From Pseudodesulfovibrio sp. (GTDB lineage: Bacteria; Desulfobacterota; Desulfovibrionia; Desulfovibrionales; Desulfovibrionaceae), in NCBI GenBank assembly GCA_022712815.1, contig JAFLJW010000010.1, positions 1 through 6,833 of the forward strand: a stretch of DNA of 6,833 nucleotides. Reading direction: 5' to 3'. Under the pieces are notes generated by a model, which had not been told where the DNA came from, ran no database searches, and worked only from the letters and a program-made list of their open reading frames with translations. A program made the position numbers and the translations under genes. Below, piece by piece: positions 4,306 to 6,833 of the stretch (position 1 is the first letter of the stretch; each line of letters opens with the position of its first letter).

Positions 4306-6833
4306 ATGTCGGAACTCAGACAAGTCAAGGCATCCGCCGGATCAGGCAAGACATACCAGCTTACCCGCCGGTTCCTGAAACTGCTGGACAGTGCCGAAGA
4401 CACCACCCGCCCCTTTGCCTGTACGGGCAGACCCCACCGGGGATACGCATGGCCTGAAATCATGGCCGTGACCTTCACCAACAAGGCCGCCGCCGAAATG
4501 AAAGAGCGCGTGGTAACAGGCCTCAAACTGAGCGCGCTGGACATGGACGAGAGCGACCAGAAGGCTCAGTGCTCGCCAGCCACGGCGCAAAAGGCCTTGG
4601 AATCCATCCTGCGCCGCTACCATCGGCTGAATATCCGCACCATCGACTCCCTGCTCGCCCTGTTGCTCAGGCTTTTCGCACTGGAATTCGGCATCAGGCC
4701 GGATTTTCAAATGGTCTTTGACGAAAGCGAGATGTTCGACGCGGTCTATGACCACTTCGCTGGCATGTGCGAGGAAGACAGCCCGGAACGTGACCTGCTG
4801 ATCGACACCTTCACCACCATGATTCGCACCGAGGGCAAATCCGGCTTCTGGGTTCAAGACATGGTCCGCAAAAGACTTCTGGCCCTGACCCGCTATCTGC
4901 GCACAAGATCCGGTGCCATCGAAACCGACCAGGAAATCATAAAGGAACTCCTGACCGCATCGTACGCCGACTTCACGATGTCGGTGAAAAACATGCAGAT
5001 GTTTATCACCGACACCAGCCTGCCGGCCAATGCCAACTTTACTAAATTTCTGACAAAATGCCTTGGGACCAAACTCTTTGAATCCCCGCCGGACTCAAAA
5101 CTCATAAAAAAGGACACCTTCCGGGATTGCATCCTCGCCAAAGGTAAAGACCTGGTCGATACCCGCGCAGAGGCTGAATACCTGAATCTCAAAAAAGTCT
5201 GGGCAGCATACTGCACGGACCATGCGATCCTGTCCGGCGCATACTTCATGGCCCCGGCCATCAAAATTGCCATGCGCCTTTCAAACGGCCTGAATGAATT
5301 GCAGAAACAACGCGGCATGGTCCTCGGCTCTGCCCTGGCCGGGTTCGTTAATGAACTTCTCACCGATGGTGAGACTGTATCGGAAGCTTACTGCCGCATG
5401 GGATGCCGGTTGCATCATCTGTTGGTGGACGAATTTCAGGACACCAGCCGAGAGCAATGGAAGGCGATCACGCCCCTCACTCAGGAATGCCTCGCCAAGG
5501 GCGGCAGCCTCTTCTATGTAGGAGATGTCAAACAGGCCATCTACGGCTGGCGCGGCGGAGATTCCGCCCTGTTCGACGAGGTCATGACCCAGCCGGACAT
5601 CGCGGCACTGGCACTGACGACCGAACGCGACACCCTGCCTGACAACTGGCGCAGTTTCAGGAATGTCGTCGAGTTCAACAACATGTTTTTCAGCAATTTT
5701 GAAAACCTCGTCCATGCCAACGACCTTGCGGATGGCCTATTTCAGGATGCTCCAGCCGACTTCCGGGCAGATTTTGCCATGGAGCTGATGGGCAATTTCG
5801 ATGATTGCTCCCAATCCATACCCAAAAAGCACGACGGCACCGAAGGGTACGTCCGTATGGAACGCCTGAGCGGCGGCAGGGCCAACGAAATCGAGGAGCA
5901 AACACTTGAGGCGCTGGATGAACTCATGGACGACCTGACCACGCGCCGCCCCTTCCGCGACATCGCCGTGCTGGTGCGTACCCATGGACACGCCGCCCTT
6001 GTCTGCGATCTGCTGGTACAAAAAAACATCCCGGTCATCACCGAAAACAGCCTGCAACTGGACCGCCATCCCATCATCCGCCAACTGGCAGCACTGCTCG
6101 GTTTCCTCGACTATCCGCGTGACGATGTCGCCTTCCTGACCTTTGCCAGCGGTGCCGAGCTTTTTCTGGCTGAAACCGGCCTCACTGAAACAGAATTTCA
6201 TGACTGGCTCATCCGGCCCAGGAAACGTCCGCTCGGTGTCCAGTTCCGGGATGATTTCCCCGATCACTGGCAGCGATTCATCGAGCCGTTCTACAATCAA
6301 TCCGGCCTGATGACACCCTACGACCTGACGCAGGAAGCCATCCGCACTTTCCGGGTTCTGGAACGATATCCCGAAGCGGAACTCTACGTGCGCCGTTTTC
6401 TTGAGGTCGTCCATCTGGCCGAGGAAAACGGCTATGGGTCGTTGTCCGCGTTCCTTGAATACTGGGATGAAAAATCCGGCGAGGAAAAAGTGCCGCTGCC
6501 GGAAAACATCGACGCCGTACGCATCATGACCATCCACAAATCCAAGGGACTTGAATTCCCGGTGGTCATCGTCCCCTTCCACAACTGGGCAGTCAGGCCG
6601 GATCAGGATTTTGAAATCAGGCAGCACAAAGGACACCGCCTGCTCACGCCCATGAAGAAAGGACTCGGCAAACCATACCACACCAGCATGGGCCGCGCCG
6701 TGCGAGAACAACTGAACCTGCTCTACGTCACATGGACCCGCGCCCGAGAGGAACTCTACGGATTCTTTACGGAAAAACCTGCGCACTCCCCTGCTCTGGC
6801 CGCCATGAACATGTTTCTGGATATGGATGAAGA
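4306..6833 (+). CDS. UvrD/RecB/AddA-type superfamily 1 DNA helicase (exonuclease V beta-like), 3'-truncated
   Basis: The frame stays open from the ATG at 4306 to the right edge, giving 842 visible residues with no stop. All superfamily 1A helicase motifs are present in order: Walker A ASAGSGKT (9-16), motif Ia AVTFTNKAAAEM (54-65), RTIDSLL (111-117), Walker B LLVDEFQDTS (372-381), motif III VGDVKQAIYGWRGGD (405-419), motif IV LPDNWRS (444-450), motif V VRIMTIHKSKGLEFPVVIVP (738-757) and motif VI LNLLYVTWTRAREELY (803-818). The short N-terminus before Walker A and the long insertions (about 120-365 and 460-730) match RecB/AddA helicase-nucleases rather than UvrD or Rep, which are shorter overall. 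Such proteins unwind and resect DNA double-strand breaks to start recombination. The family often ends in a PD-(D/E)XK nuclease domain, but that region lies beyond the window, so nuclease activity is unproven. No partner subunit (AddB or RecC) is in view. The gene follows the permease by three bases. Confidence 0.93.
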   Translation, partial: MSELRQVKASAGSGKTYQLTRRFLKLLDSAEDTTRPFACTGRPHRGYAWPEIMAVTFTNKAAAEMKERVVTGLKLSALDMDESDQKAQCSPATAQKALESILRRYHRLNIRTIDSLLALLLRLFALEFGIRPDFQMVFDESEMFDAVYDHFAGMCEEDSPERDLLIDTFTTMIRTEGKSGFWVQDMVRKRLLALTRYLRTRSGAIETDQEIIKELLTASYADFTMSVKNMQMFITDTSLPANANFTKFLTKCLGTKLFESPPDSKLIKKDTFRDCILAKGKDLVDTRAEAEYLNLKKVWAAYCTDHAILSGAYFMAPAIKIAMRLSNGLNELQKQRGMVLGSALAGFVNELLTDGETVSEAYCRMGCRLHHLLVDEFQDTSREQWKAITPLTQECLAKGGSLFYVGDVKQAIYGWRGGDSALFDEVMTQPDIAALALTTERDTLPDNWRSFRNVVEFNNMFFSNFENLVHANDLADGLFQDAPADFRADFAMELMGNFDDCSQSIPKKHDGTEGYVRMERLSGGRANEIEEQTLEALDELMDDLTTRRPFRDIAVLVRTHGHAALVCDLLVQKNIPVITENSLQLDRHPIIRQLAALLGFLDYPRDDVAFLTFASGAELFLAETGLTETEFHDWLIRPRKRPLGVQFRDDFPDHWQRFIEPFYNQSGLMTPYDLTQEAIRTFRVLERYPEAELYVRRFLEVVHLAEENGYGSLSAFLEYWDEKSGEEKVPLPENIDAVRIMTIHKSKGLEFPVVIVPFHNWAVRPDQDFEIRQHKGHRLLTPMKKGLGKPYHTSMGRAVREQLNLLYVTWTRAREELYGFFTEKPAHSPALAAMNMFLDMDE

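Noticed and set aside
4342..5715. Several minus-strand open frames of 110-171 codons
   Set aside because: All are antisense to the helicase N-terminal half and lack family features or consistent ribosome binding sites.
5737..6786. A 349-codon open frame on the minus strand
   Set aside because: It lies wholly antisense to the helicase, whose motifs are intact and in order. The antisense translation shows no recognisable domain and is a GC-rich shadow.
1..6833. CRISPR array, tRNA/rRNA genes, insertion sequence or attachment site
   Set aside because: No regularly spaced repeats, tRNA cloverleaf sequence, transposase or integrase motifs, or terminal inverted repeats were seen on either strand.

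Overview
The window is about 6.8 kb of densely coding bacterial chromosome. Two genes are cut by its edges, and every intergenic gap is under 200 bases. High GC over most of its length, rho-independent terminators and the gene styles point to a Gram-negative bacterium. A Desulfovibrio-like lineage (Desulfovibrionales) is my best guess from protein style alone, and it is an inference.

Layout from left to right. (1) Positions 2-1132, plus strand: the 3' part of a multi-S1-domain RNA-binding protein of the ribosomal protein S1 type, closed by a clean terminator at 1200-1227. (2) Positions 1304-2356, plus strand: an amidohydrolase-2 family metal-dependent hydrolase. Its sequence is visibly more AT-rich than its neighbours, and it sits alone between two terminators. 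(3) A bidirectional terminator at 2382-2422, then on the minus strand (2433-3260) an RluA-family pseudouridine synthase. (4) A 151-bp divergent intergenic region, 3261-3411. It holds a well-placed Shine-Dalgarno and a 16-codon ORF that stops 2 nt before the next gene. (5) Positions 3412-4302, plus strand: a ten-helix EamA/DMT-family permease. (6) Three nucleotides later, from 4306 to beyond the right edge, a large UvrD/RecB/AddA-type superfamily 1 helicase with all the expected helicase motifs in view.

The genes do not form one pathway. The S1-like protein and the pseudouridine synthase both concern RNA and translation. The permease and helicase form a tightly packed transcription unit by spacing, but have no obvious shared function. 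The amidohydrolase looks like an independent, possibly acquired, single-gene unit. I see no mobile element, CRISPR array, tRNA or rRNA, and no clear novel multi-gene system. The most unusual local structure is the short, strongly initiated ORF apparently coupled to the permease, whose own start codon lacks a good ribosome binding site.
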